A DNA stretch of 64,000 nt from Acidiferrobacteraceae bacterium (GTDB taxonomy: Bacteria; Pseudomonadota; Gammaproteobacteria; Arenicellales; UBA868), in the NCBI GenBank assembly GCA_002721105.1, contig PBJL01000012.1, positions 59,219-123,218 on the forward strand, in the 5' to 3' direction. Position numbers and translations under genes: made by a program. Below, piece by piece: positions 51,667 to 59,833 of this stretch (its first letter is position 1; every line of letters starts with the position of its first letter). The notes beneath the pieces are model-generated. The model saw only the letters and a list, made by a program, of their open reading frames with translations, ran no database searches and was not told the origin of the DNA.

Positions 51667-52512
51667 ATGATAATTTCTCCTTTGACAGGTGTTTTGGGTG
51701 CTGAAATATCTGATGTAGATATCAGAGAAGCATCGACCTTTACAGATATCTTTCAGGCATTTGTCGACTATGGTGTTATTGCTATCAGAGATCAAAAAAT
51801 AACACCAGAAGATCAAATCCGTTTCGCACAACGTTTTGGCAGCATCAATTGCAATCCATTTTTCACACCGCATCCAAAACATCCAGAAATAGCATTGGTG
51901 ATTAAAGAGCCCCATCAAAAAATGGCAATTGGTGAGAGCTGGCACTCAGATCACTCATATGATGCTATTCCATGCAGAGCATCGATGCTTCACACTATTG
52001 AGGCCCCGCCCATCGGTGGAGACACTGGCTTTGCCTCAATGTCAGCTGCATTTGCCGCTCTATCCAAACCAATGCAAGATTTTTTACGTAATCTTTCGGC
52101 TCATCATTCCACTAGCCATGTTTTTGGATCGAATGCAAAAGACCGATATGAAACCCATAAAGACGGGCGAGTAAATAATCCTGAATTAGCAACACATCAT
52201 GTTATTCATCCAGTTGTAATTAAGCATCCCCTATCAGGTAAAGAATGCTTATTTGTGAACCGTGACTTTACAACACACATTGAGGAACTAACTGATGATG
52301 AAAGTAAATTCATTTTGAATTTTCTGTACAACCATGCATCCGATATTAGATTTACTTGTCGCCTAAGACATGCGCCAGGAACAATAACTATATGGGATAA
52401 CCAAGCGACATGGCATACTTCCATAAATGATTATGACGGTTATCGTAGAGTGATGCACCGAATTGTCGTGAATGGAGTAGCTCTCGAATCTGCTGCACCA
52501 ACCTCTACATAG
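51667..52512 (+). CDS. TauD/TfdA-family alpha-ketoglutarate dioxygenase
   Basis: 281 residues with the iron motif H-x-D (SWHSDHSY), the distal His and 2-oxoglutarate Arg in NQATWHTSINDYDGYRRVMHR, and the family start PLTGVLGAEISDVDIRE. It oxidises taurine, alkyl sulfates, phenoxyacetates, quaternary amines or related compounds with 2-oxoglutarate and oxygen. No transporter or ssi operon sits beside it, so substrate assignment is open. It is divergent from the desaturase with about 240 AT-rich bases between. Confidence 0.9.
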   Translation: MIISPLTGVLGAEISDVDIREASTFTDIFQAFVDYGVIAIRDQKITPEDQIRFAQRFGSINCNPFFTPHPKHPEIALVIKEPHQKMAIGESWHSDHSYDAIPCRASMLHTIEAPPIGGDTGFASMSAAFAALSKPMQDFLRNLSAHHSTSHVFGSNAKDRYETHKDGRVNNPELATHHVIHPVVIKHPLSGKECLFVNRDFTTHIEELTDDESKFILNFLYNHASDIRFTCRLRHAPGTITIWDNQATWHTSINDYDGYRRVMHRIVVNGVALESAAPTST

Positions 52513-52536
52513 TCACGCCCAAAAATCAACCATTAT

Positions 52537-53466
52537 TCACCTTAAAGACTGAGTTAACTTATCCATAAAATATTGTCTGTTGCACTCAAGGACTATAACA
52601 GTGGTCTTCTCATGATCAGCATTGTCTCGATGATCAATGATTGTCATTCCTCGTTTAGATCCGTCCTCTAAACTGATTCGAACAGATGACGCTATTGATC
52701 TTATAACTGCTTCATCAGAAAAAACAACAGACATCGCAATAGGATCTGGTAGATCAAATCCGTCAATTCCGGTTTCTTGCTCACAAAATTGTCTAAGCAC
52801 TTTTTGGCTATCGACTGCAACTCTTGCTTTTTCTGTGCCGAGTGATCGCAATATCTGGGCTTCTTCGTCATTAATTACTGCATATTTCCTTGAAATATCC
52901 CAGCCTATCATCACTTTTCTCAAGCAAGACCTGAAAACAATGTCAGCTGCTTCTGGATCCACCCACATATTGAATTCAGAAAATGGGGTGACGTTTCCAA
53001 TATTGTCACTTGTCCCTCCCATAATAAAACAACGCTTTATTTGATGAACAATCTCAGGCTTCTCTGATATCGCAAGGGCGATATTTGTAAGCGGACCCAA
53101 GGTCACTAACTCTAATGAGCCTGAATATCGATCAGCAGCATCAATCAGCGCATCTACAGCATGTCCTTGATTTGCAAAATTTTGCCCGATTGGGAGCCCT
53201 ATGTCCCCCATACCATCCTGACCGTGCACATTTTGGGCAGTCTCTAAAGGCCTAGCTATAGGTTCAGAAGCGCCGGCATACACCGGAGTTAGCATATTGA
53301 CTAAGTCGCGAACAAACATTGCATTTTGGACTCCTTGTTGGAGAGGTACATTTCCCGCAACCACTCCAATTCCTACCAAAGATGATTCAAAATGCTCGAA
53401 CGCCATCAATAACGCTACGGCGTCATCAGAGGCTGTATCCGTATCAATAAAAATTCGTCGCTTCAA
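52537..53466 (-). CDS. Inosine-uridine-type nucleoside hydrolase
   Basis: 309 residues of the IunH/URH family: DTDTASDDAVALLMA carries the calcium-binding DxDxxxDD, followed by VTLGPLTNIALA, MGG in FIMGGTSDN, and the late EFNMWVDPEAA. It hydrolyses the N-glycosidic bond of ribonucleosides to release base and ribose in the cytoplasm. It ends 24 bases from the convergent TauD-family stop. No base transporter is adjacent. The neighbouring DMT permease lies upstream on the same strand and could bring in or export the product. Confidence 0.92.
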   Translation of the reverse strand: MKRRIFIDTDTASDDAVALLMAFEHFESSLVGIGVVAGNVPLQQGVQNAMFVRDLVNMLTPVYAGASEPIARPLETAQNVHGQDGMGDIGLPIGQNFANQGHAVDALIDAADRYSGSLELVTLGPLTNIALAISEKPEIVHQIKRCFIMGGTSDNIGNVTPFSEFNMWVDPEAADIVFRSCLRKVMIGWDISRKYAVINDEEAQILRSLGTEKARVAVDSQKVLRQFCEQETGIDGFDLPDPIAMSVVFSDEAVIRSIASSVRISLEDGSKRGMTIIDHRDNADHEKTTVIVLECNRQYFMDKLTQSLR

Positions 53467-53569
53467 AACAATTCAATTTATATCTGTTGAGGTTCCGAAC
53501 TATGAATGCGCGCTTTGTACATTGATCTTGATTCCTTTAAGTCTCATTTGAATAATGAATTATGTGCTT

Positions 53570-54475
53570 TTATATAGTTTCCTTTGCAGAACGTTCCGAT
53601 GGCGCTAAGCCAAACTGCGATATTAAAACTGCGACAACAACTATAAATGCACCCACTGCTTGCGTCCATTGCCACTCAGATGACATTAATCCTGCCATTA
53701 TCAGCATAACGTAAAAGGGTACTGCATTCATGTGAAATGATGCTAATAACACTCCTAAGCGACCCGCTCCCCATATCCAAAAAAGCTGTGCGATAGCACA
53801 CGATGGTAATGCAAAGATGAATAATGCAAACAACGCATCATGATCAAAAACCCCAATTTCGGTTTCACTAAAACCTAAAATGAATGCTGCGAAATAAATG
53901 AGTAGCGTTATAAATGTCGCTCCAATCAAAGTGATGGTGGCCTGCCCTGTCGCAGAAAGTGTTTCTAGGGTACGAGTTGTCATACGAGTTGCCCACGCAA
54001 AGGCCCCAATTGCTCCCAAACAAAAAACCATCCCCAAGCCAAAAGAGTGGTCCCACAATCGGGCGCCTGTTGCTAGAAAACCACCTACCACCGCTAGAAA
54101 AATGCCTAAACTCAAGCGTTTAGTCAAAGCACGATCACTAAAAAGCACTTCAATGACAGCTGCTGCGATGGGCATCATCGCGACCACTATCGCAGTTGTT
54201 ACCGGATCCGATAGCTTTTGACCCATGAGAAGAAAAATCCCGCCTGCACCCCACCCCAGTGCGCCGATCCAAATCCCTCTGATCCATGGTGCAGTCACAA
54301 TAATTCTCAAATTCTCCATGGCACTCCACCAAAAAATAAGAAAAACAGCACTAATGATCAACCGTGCCGACAACATCGCTAAAGTGCCCCAGCTGTCTAG
54401 TAGCTCCTCTGCAGCTACAAAGCCAGTAGCCCAGAGAATCATTGCGATAAAGCAACTAAGATTTGCCTTGATCAT
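53570..54475 (-). CDS. DMT-superfamily permease (EamA)
   Basis: 301 residues, ten membrane helices in two EamA halves (ILWATGFVAAEELLDSWGTLAMLSARLIISA begins repeat 1, cited in part). A basic/acidic cytoplasmic tail (SERSAKETI) ends it. It is about 100 bases upstream of the nucleoside hydrolase on the same strand and could share its transcript. It is the third DMT permease in the window; the two others are at 34105-35952. Substrate unknown. Confidence 0.88.
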   Translation of the reverse strand: MIKANLSCFIAMILWATGFVAAEELLDSWGTLAMLSARLIISAVFLIFWWSAMENLRIIVTAPWIRGIWIGALGWGAGGIFLLMGQKLSDPVTTAIVVAMMPIAAAVIEVLFSDRALTKRLSLGIFLAVVGGFLATGARLWDHSFGLGMVFCLGAIGAFAWATRMTTRTLETLSATGQATITLIGATFITLLIYFAAFILGFSETEIGVFDHDALFALFIFALPSCAIAQLFWIWGAGRLGVLLASFHMNAVPFYVMLIMAGLMSSEWQWTQAVGAFIVVVAVLISQFGLAPSERSAKETI

Positions 54476-54664
54476 TTGGTAAAAATCTAAAAAAAATTGG
54501 TGAAATGAATTACTAAAAGTGCGGATGATGCATGGTCACTCCTACAATTGCAATCATATCCTCAATAATGCTTCCCCTATTGAGCCACTGGATGGGTCTG
54601 AGACCGAAAGGGTCTTATAATGCACCTCTATTTTGATCATTGACAACATCCTTTAGGAGATATT

Positions 54665-55297
54665 ATGAACAGAATGACTGGCCTATTTATTGGACTTGGT
54701 GCAATTTTACTTTTCTTACTCTTTATCGGTTTTTGGCCCGACGGAGAAGATGGTTTAGAGACAGTAGAGGCGCTCATGAAAAACCCAACCTTGGGCACTT
54801 TTTATCTGTTGTGGGCTGCTGTCGCGTTTACTATGATGCAATCGGGCTTGATACTATTGTCGCGACAACTTATCGGTCAGGCCTCAGGATTACAGGCACA
54901 GTGGCTTATGTTAGCCAATATCGGTTTTATGGTAAGTATCACCGTTTTTTACGTTCAGGGTGGTCTTAGCCTAGGCGCAATGGAATTGTATGCCGATGGA
55001 AATCTTAATCATGCTGGTATGCTCCACCTTATCGGTAGCAGAGCTACTGACGCCATGCCCTGGTCTTACGGCATGGGTATGTTTGTACTTGGCTGGGCGT
55101 CCGTGTCTGGCGCTTTAAAACCAAAAAGTGGCGCCGATTGGATATCAGGTCTATTGGTAATTCCGGGGGCTCTTTTCATCATCGGTGGATTCGTAAGCAA
55201 CGATGGTTTCTGGTTTATCAGCTGGATCATTATGACCCTAACATTAGTCATTTTGGGTGGTTCGTTAGCATTTAGACGGTCTCAAGGGGCAAGTTGA
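54665..55297 (+). CDS. Polytopic membrane protein, unknown function
   Basis: 210 residues with about six hydrophobic segments (about 6-23, 47-66, 80-98, 118-145, 155-175, 178-200), a short conserved-looking FWPDGEDGLETVEALM loop after the first helix and GFVSNDGFWFISW before the last. A good AGGAG ribosome site lies six bases before the ATG. I do not recognise a family; the layout is loosely reminiscent of DUF4386-type proteins. It stands alone and converges with the MscS gene through a long inverted repeat. Confidence 0.78.
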   Translation: MNRMTGLFIGLGAILLFLLFIGFWPDGEDGLETVEALMKNPTLGTFYLLWAAVAFTMMQSGLILLSRQLIGQASGLQAQWLMLANIGFMVSITVFYVQGGLSLGAMELYADGNLNHAGMLHLIGSRATDAMPWSYGMGMFVLGWASVSGALKPKSGADWISGLLVIPGALFIIGGFVSNDGFWFISWIIMTLTLVILGGSLAFRRSQGAS

Positions 55298-55329
55298 ACA
55301 ATCATTCCCTAAGATGAATCTTTGACTTC

Positions 55330-55383
55330 GAATATCAGATTAGCGCCATGTATGCTTTGCAGTTATGGCGCTGACTGATATTC
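55330..55383. repeat. Long imperfect inverted repeat between convergent genes
   Basis: gaatatcag (55330-55338) and agcgccat (55342-55349) pair with atggcgct (55365-55372) and ctgatattc (55375-55383), giving 17 paired bases with a 3/2 internal loop and a 15-base terminal loop. It lies midway between two gene ends and lacks T runs. It may be a bidirectional, Rho-assisted terminator or a mRNA end-protecting hairpin. Confidence 0.75.
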
Positions 55384-55420
55384 ACACCTCCCCCACAATC
55401 AAAAACTGGTTTAATAAAAC

Positions 55421-56329
55421 CTAGTCTGCATCATCTCCTTCTGTTTTTCTTTGTCTCAAAGGACTGTACTCACTTTCTTCCAACTCAATCGGGGGTTCAA
55501 TTGACCTTTCTTCATGATAAAGATGGACATCTCTCTGCGGGAAGGGTATCGTGATTCCGTTGTCATCCAACTGAAGTTTTGATTTTTTAGTGAGGTCAAA
55601 TAATAGAGACCAATAGTCTTCGCGCTTTGTCCAACACCGTAAATTAATATTAACCGAACTATCAGCGAGCTCTGTTACCAAGACTTCATGTGGAGGGTCA
55701 TTTAAAATTCGCTTCTCCGTTTCTAACACTGCATTAAGAACACGCATGGCACGGTTTAAGTTGTCCGCATAACTAATGCCAATAGTAAGATCCAAGCGAC
55801 GAGTTGGGAATCGTGAGTAGTTTTTTATAGCAGCCGAAGCCAGTTGAGAATTGGGTACCATCATAAATATACCATCGAAAGTTTTCAGTTCTGTCGAAAA
55901 CAAACCAACATCCCTTACTGTACCCGATACACCACCCGCATCAATATACTCACCAACCTTAAACGGACGCAAAAATAACAATAAAACCCCAGCCGCTATA
56001 TTTGATAGTGTTCCTTGTAATGCTAAACCCACAGCTAAGCCAGCTGCTCCAAGCACCGCTATGATGCTTGTAGTTTGGACACCAAACTGCGCAAGGACTG
56101 CGACAATAACTAAAATAAGGATGGAATAACGAACGAGATGAGTAAGGAAGGATCGAAGAGTCTCGTCAATCCTCGGCACACGTCGAAGCAACTTCTGGGT
56201 ATATCGATGGACCCACCCAGCAACCAACCACCCTACTACCAAAAGAAATACCGCACCAACAATATTTAAAACGTAGTCGCCAACAATCAATAGTAGCTGA
56301 TTGGCTAGGTTAGTTACTCCTATCTCCAT
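55421..56329 (-). CDS. Small-conductance mechanosensitive channel (MscS family)
   Basis: 302 residues: three N-terminal helices, then the pore-lining third helix and its glycine/alanine pattern (AVGLALQGTLSNIAAGVLLLFLRPFKVGEYI, cited in part), then the beta domain GTVRDVGLFSTELKTFDG and the cytoplasmic vestibule (SVNINLRCWTKREDYW), with the conserved IPFPQRDVHL at the C-terminal end. It releases solutes during hypo-osmotic shock. An acidic, charged tail of about 30 residues follows. Length is close to E. coli MscS (286). Confidence 0.93.
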   Translation of the reverse strand: MEIGVTNLANQLLLIVGDYVLNIVGAVFLLVVGWLVAGWVHRYTQKLLRRVPRIDETLRSFLTHLVRYSILILVIVAVLAQFGVQTTSIIAVLGAAGLAVGLALQGTLSNIAAGVLLLFLRPFKVGEYIDAGGVSGTVRDVGLFSTELKTFDGIFMMVPNSQLASAAIKNYSRFPTRRLDLTIGISYADNLNRAMRVLNAVLETEKRILNDPPHEVLVTELADSSVNINLRCWTKREDYWSLLFDLTKKSKLQLDDNGITIPFPQRDVHLYHEERSIEPPIELEESEYSPLRQRKTEGDDAD

Positions 56330-56425
56330 TTCAATTTCCCCTTATTCCCATTCCATTGGTATAAAGTGGTTTTTCGAATTCAGCAACATTGTATCGAAAG
56401 ATTATATTGTAACTATAACCTTGCC

Positions 56426-56941
56426 TCAATTGTCCCTAGAAAATCTGCACTTGAGCAATGTAATATGCAAACCCTCTACCAAAATCTCACCATCGTTGGT
56501 CATGAGTTTAACTTCTTCCGTTACCACGCCCCTATGAGGCTTTCGGCTCAATCTCTTGTCTGTGAACTTGAAAACAACATATACCCTTTGATCAGCAAAA
56601 AGGGGCTTTAGAAATCGGACTTTATCCCACCCGAGGGATGCAATCGAGGTCTGCTCATAAATTTGAGTCTCCGCTTTTAAGCCCTCCATTAAAGATAAAC
56701 CAAAAAGGCCATGTGCGATAGGTTTTCCAAATTCAGTTTGCTTGCAATATTCGGGGTCAGTATGCAATGGGTGTTGATCTCTAGTAACCTTCGCAAAGGT
56801 AAAGATATCACTCTCGCTAATGAAATGCGATTCTGTTGACAACTCTTGACCAACCTTTACGTCTTCGAAATACATATTTACTGGAATTCTACTGCTAGGG
56901 TTTGTTTTCATGTCGCTCTCATAAATCATCAATCTTAGCAC
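56426..56941 (-). CDS. MaoC-family hydratase/dehydratase
   Basis: 171 residues with the hot-dog fold: YFEDVKVGQEL at the start, the hydratase motif with D and H in TRDQHPLHTDPEY, and GKPIAHGLFGLSL. It adds water to enoyl-CoA or acts as a thioesterase-like domain. The ATG at 56941 gives about 10 extra residues; the ATG at 56911 (MKTNPSSRIPVN) is an equally good start, because the domain begins after PVNMYFEDV. It is 96 bases upstream of the MscS gene on the same strand. Confidence 0.88.
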   Translation of the reverse strand: MLRLMIYESDMKTNPSSRIPVNMYFEDVKVGQELSTESHFISESDIFTFAKVTRDQHPLHTDPEYCKQTEFGKPIAHGLFGLSLMEGLKAETQIYEQTSIASLGWDKVRFLKPLFADQRVYVVFKFTDKRLSRKPHRGVVTEEVKLMTNDGEILVEGLHITLLKCRFSRDN

Positions 56942-57159
56942 CGGTATAAATTGTCTCGCAGCATATTGTCAAGGTTATCTCATAACTTAATCTCGAATTA
57001 CTAGAGAGCCCAAAAATCTGATAATACTATGGTTTTTAGACATTATGGGTGAATACCACAAGACTTCCTATGATTGTTATAATTTTGCGTTAAGATATAT
57101 CACCAAATTAACTCCAAACATAATTACCCGTCAGCAAAAGGTTATAGTAAAAAAAGATT

Positions 57160-58131
57160 ATGAGCAAACCAAAAGTGATTGTAACGAGACGATGGCCATC
57201 TAAGATTGAAGAGAAATTGTCAGACATCTTTGATACCACGCTCAATCTTCAAGATGAACCTATGAGCGAGCATGAACTTCAAAATGCGTTACAGACTGCG
57301 GACGCCCTTTTACCTACGGTGTCGGATAAGATAACCGAAGAAGTATTAAATGTAAGACCAATTAAGGCGAAAATACTGGCGAGTTATGGTGTAGGGTTTA
57401 ATCACATTGATCTTAATGCTGCAGAAAATGCTGGTCTAACTGTGACCAATACGCCTGAAGTGCTCACTGATTGCACCGCAGATTTGGCAATGGCTTTATT
57501 ATTAACAATGGCCCGTAAAATCGGTGAAGGTGAGCGTCACCTGCGAAATGGTGATTGGTCTGGGTGGCGTCCAACACATATGATGGCCACGCGGGTTAGT
57601 GGAAAAACTCTTGGATTGATTGGCATGGGTCGTATTGCTAGAGCTGTTGCAAAAAGAGCCGCTCTCGGTTTTGACATGAACGTATTGTTTTACGATCCAA
57701 CGCCACCAGAAAGTAACGTCCTGGCTGATATTCCTGCATTTCCCTGCTCGACTATGAGAGAAGTATTATCAAAAGCTGATTTTGTTTCTATTCATTGCCC
57801 CGGAGGCAAGGCAACACATCATCTAATCGATCAAGAAGCTATTTCAATGATGCAACCGCATGCATTTTTAGTTAATACAGCCCGCGGTGATGTGATTGAT
57901 GAAACCGCTTTGGTTACTGCTTTAATTAATCAAGAAATTGCAGGGGCCGCTCTTGATGTTTATGAATATGAACCAAAAGTTAGTAATGCACTGGTTTCGA
58001 TGGAAAATGTCGTTTTATTACCTCATCTTGGAAGCGCTACGACAGAGACCCGTGAAGCGATGGGTATGAGAGTGCTTGACAACCTTAGCAACTTTTTTTC
58101 AGGGAAGGAACCGATCGATAAAATTATCTAA
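57160..58131 (+). CDS. D-2-hydroxyacid dehydrogenase (glyoxylate/hydroxypyruvate reductase type)
   Basis: 323 residues of the D-isomer dehydrogenase family: the NAD(P) motif GLIGMGRIARAVAKRA, the catalytic Arg in NTARGDVIDE, Glu in the DVYEYEP segment and His in LLPHLGSATTETR. VTRRWPSKIEEKL at the N-terminus and NVLTDCTADLAMALLL (here TPEVLTDCTADLAMALLL) fit the GyaR/D-glycerate dehydrogenase branch. It reduces glyoxylate or hydroxypyruvate, linking glycine/serine metabolism and C2 acids. No neighbours tie it to a pathway. Confidence 0.9.
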   Translation: MSKPKVIVTRRWPSKIEEKLSDIFDTTLNLQDEPMSEHELQNALQTADALLPTVSDKITEEVLNVRPIKAKILASYGVGFNHIDLNAAENAGLTVTNTPEVLTDCTADLAMALLLTMARKIGEGERHLRNGDWSGWRPTHMMATRVSGKTLGLIGMGRIARAVAKRAALGFDMNVLFYDPTPPESNVLADIPAFPCSTMREVLSKADFVSIHCPGGKATHHLIDQEAISMMQPHAFLVNTARGDVIDETALVTALINQEIAGAALDVYEYEPKVSNALVSMENVVLLPHLGSATTETREAMGMRVLDNLSNFFSGKEPIDKII

Positions 58132-58269
58132 ACTGATACGATAAAATAATTAAGAACGGGGAAGATAAAACTCTATATTGAGTTAAATCTTTGTAGCTAT
58201 AGATCAGTAATTCAACTAAATGAGCTCTTGGAAACTTTAAGCTACTTACAAAAGAGCGTGTGGGCTATC

Positions 58270-58602
58270 ATGAGCATAATCGAATCGATTAAGTTGGGAT
58301 TCAGCAAGTACTTCGACTTTAAAACTCGCTCGACCAGATCCGAATATTGGTATTGGATATTATTCCTTGTGGTTACCTCTCTAATTCTTATGCGATTCAT
58401 ACCTATTCTTTTGATATTTATTGGCGCAGTAACGATTCCCACATTTGCAGTTGCAGTGAGGCGCCTTCATGATATTAATCGCAGTGGTTGGTGGCTTTTA
58501 TTGGATTTCATTCCCGTGGTTGGAGAAATTATCCTAGTAATATGGTGTTGCCAAAAAGGTACAGAAAGGCCCAATAGGTACGGCCTAGCACCGGCACCTT
58601 AA
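58270..58602 (+). CDS. DUF805 membrane protein
   Basis: 110 residues from the ATG at 58270 (MSIIESIKLGFSKY); an upstream TTG frame at 58228 adds 14 residues outside the family. The DUF805 pattern is clear: RSTRSEYWYWILF, AVRRLHDINRSGWWLLLDFIPVVG and the late GTERPNRYG. Three or four membrane helices. The family is widespread in bacterial inner membranes and lacks a defined biochemical role. It lies between the dehydrogenase and the convergent PLP enzyme. Confidence 0.85.
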   Translation: MSIIESIKLGFSKYFDFKTRSTRSEYWYWILFLVVTSLILMRFIPILLIFIGAVTIPTFAVAVRRLHDINRSGWWLLLDFIPVVGEIILVIWCCQKGTERPNRYGLAPAP

Positions 58603-58703
58603 TTGCCGAGATAACGTGAGATAACCACTCAGATGACTTTATTAGATGCTATCAAATATCAGAACTTGGATAAGTAGCCTGAAGGCAATACTACGCCCAT
58701 ATT

Positions 58704-59627
58704 TCAAGCATATATATGCCCTCCAAGGTATTTCAAACCGCTGTCACATGCTAAGGTCACTATTTTTTGACCTGGCTCCATGTCTTTTGATAGTGCTATT
58801 GCGCCAACGACATTAAGCCCTGTCGAGCCACCACAGAATATACCTTCCTCTTTTGCTAGTCGCTGACACATTGCAAATCCTTCTTCCTGATCCACCGTAC
58901 GAATATCAGTTAGAACGGTGCTATCAAGAAACGGGGGGTAAAAACCGACCCCAATTCCTTCAACGCGATGCGCACCACCTTTTCCTGTTGTTAATAGAGG
59001 CGACTGTGTAGGCTCAAAAGCAATGACATTTATTTTTGAACAAGTTTCAGCTAACCCCTGCCAGACTCCCATTAGCGCGCCAGCAGTCCCTACTGCAGCG
59101 CAAAACGTATCGATGTTCCTACCGAGTAACTCTGCTATTTCTCGGCCCATCGGCTGATATCCTAGCATGACATCAGGAGAGCCAAACTGGTTAGCATAAT
59201 ATGCATTCGAATCATTGCATAAATGCATTGCCCTTTTTTTCATTCGCTCTAAAAGTTCTGGAGTTATTCCCTTTCCCCAACTCTCTTCAATTACTATATG
59301 GGCACCGAACGCTTCCATTGTCTGTTGTTTGCTATTGGAAAAAGCATCAGAGAAAACAGCAACAAACTTAAGTCCGAGTACAGCAGAAACAAAAGCAAGG
59401 GACGATCCAGTACTACCTCCTGTATACTCGACCACGGTATCTCCAGGGTGCAGATCACCTCGATCCATAGCGCTTTTTAGAACCGAAAGGGCCATTCGAT
59501 CTTTGTATGATCCGGTCGGATTTATTGCTTCGAACTTGAGCCAAATTTCTACCCCATTTTCTGGAACAACTTTTTGAAGTTTAATAAGAGGGGTATTACC
59601 AATTAAGGCTAGAGCTCCTTTATCCAT
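58704..59627 (-). CDS. Cysteine-synthase-family PLP enzyme
   Basis: 307 residues of the fold-type II PLP family: IGNTPLIKL, the PLP Lys in NPTGSYKDRMAL, the phosphate loop GSTGSSLAF and GTAGALMG, with a late GGSTGLNVVG and DSGLKYL. It is closest to O-acetylserine sulfhydrylase/cystathionine beta-synthase type enzymes. The usual serine in the NPSxS(V/F)KDR region is varied (NPTGSYKDR), as in the CysM and Mt CysO-dependent branches. No serine acetyltransferase is adjacent, so a cysteine synthase role is likely but unproven. Confidence 0.85.
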   Translation of the reverse strand: MDKGALALIGNTPLIKLQKVVPENGVEIWLKFEAINPTGSYKDRMALSVLKSAMDRGDLHPGDTVVEYTGGSTGSSLAFVSAVLGLKFVAVFSDAFSNSKQQTMEAFGAHIVIEESWGKGITPELLERMKKRAMHLCNDSNAYYANQFGSPDVMLGYQPMGREIAELLGRNIDTFCAAVGTAGALMGVWQGLAETCSKINVIAFEPTQSPLLTTGKGGAHRVEGIGVGFYPPFLDSTVLTDIRTVDQEEGFAMCQRLAKEEGIFCGGSTGLNVVGAIALSKDMEPGQKIVTLACDSGLKYLGGHIYA

Positions 59628-59833
59628 CAGCTCCTCTTACTACACTATAGTTCAAAACAATCACCTAATAATTTAAAAAAATGGGTAAGCATTTGGTCTA
59701 GAGGTGGTAAGTAACCATAAAAACGAAGTTTGATGACTAAAGTTCGGCTAAAGTGAGGAGGCTCGGTAAACTAATAATCCTATCCATATTCTTGAATGAT
59801 CTCACTAACATTTTTTGGGCTATACAAAACACT

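Noticed and set aside
54580..54621. TATAAT (54616-54621) as promoter for the gene at 54665
   Set aside because: No acceptable -35 at 16-18 bases (only TGGGTC); kept as a weak possibility rather than a feature.
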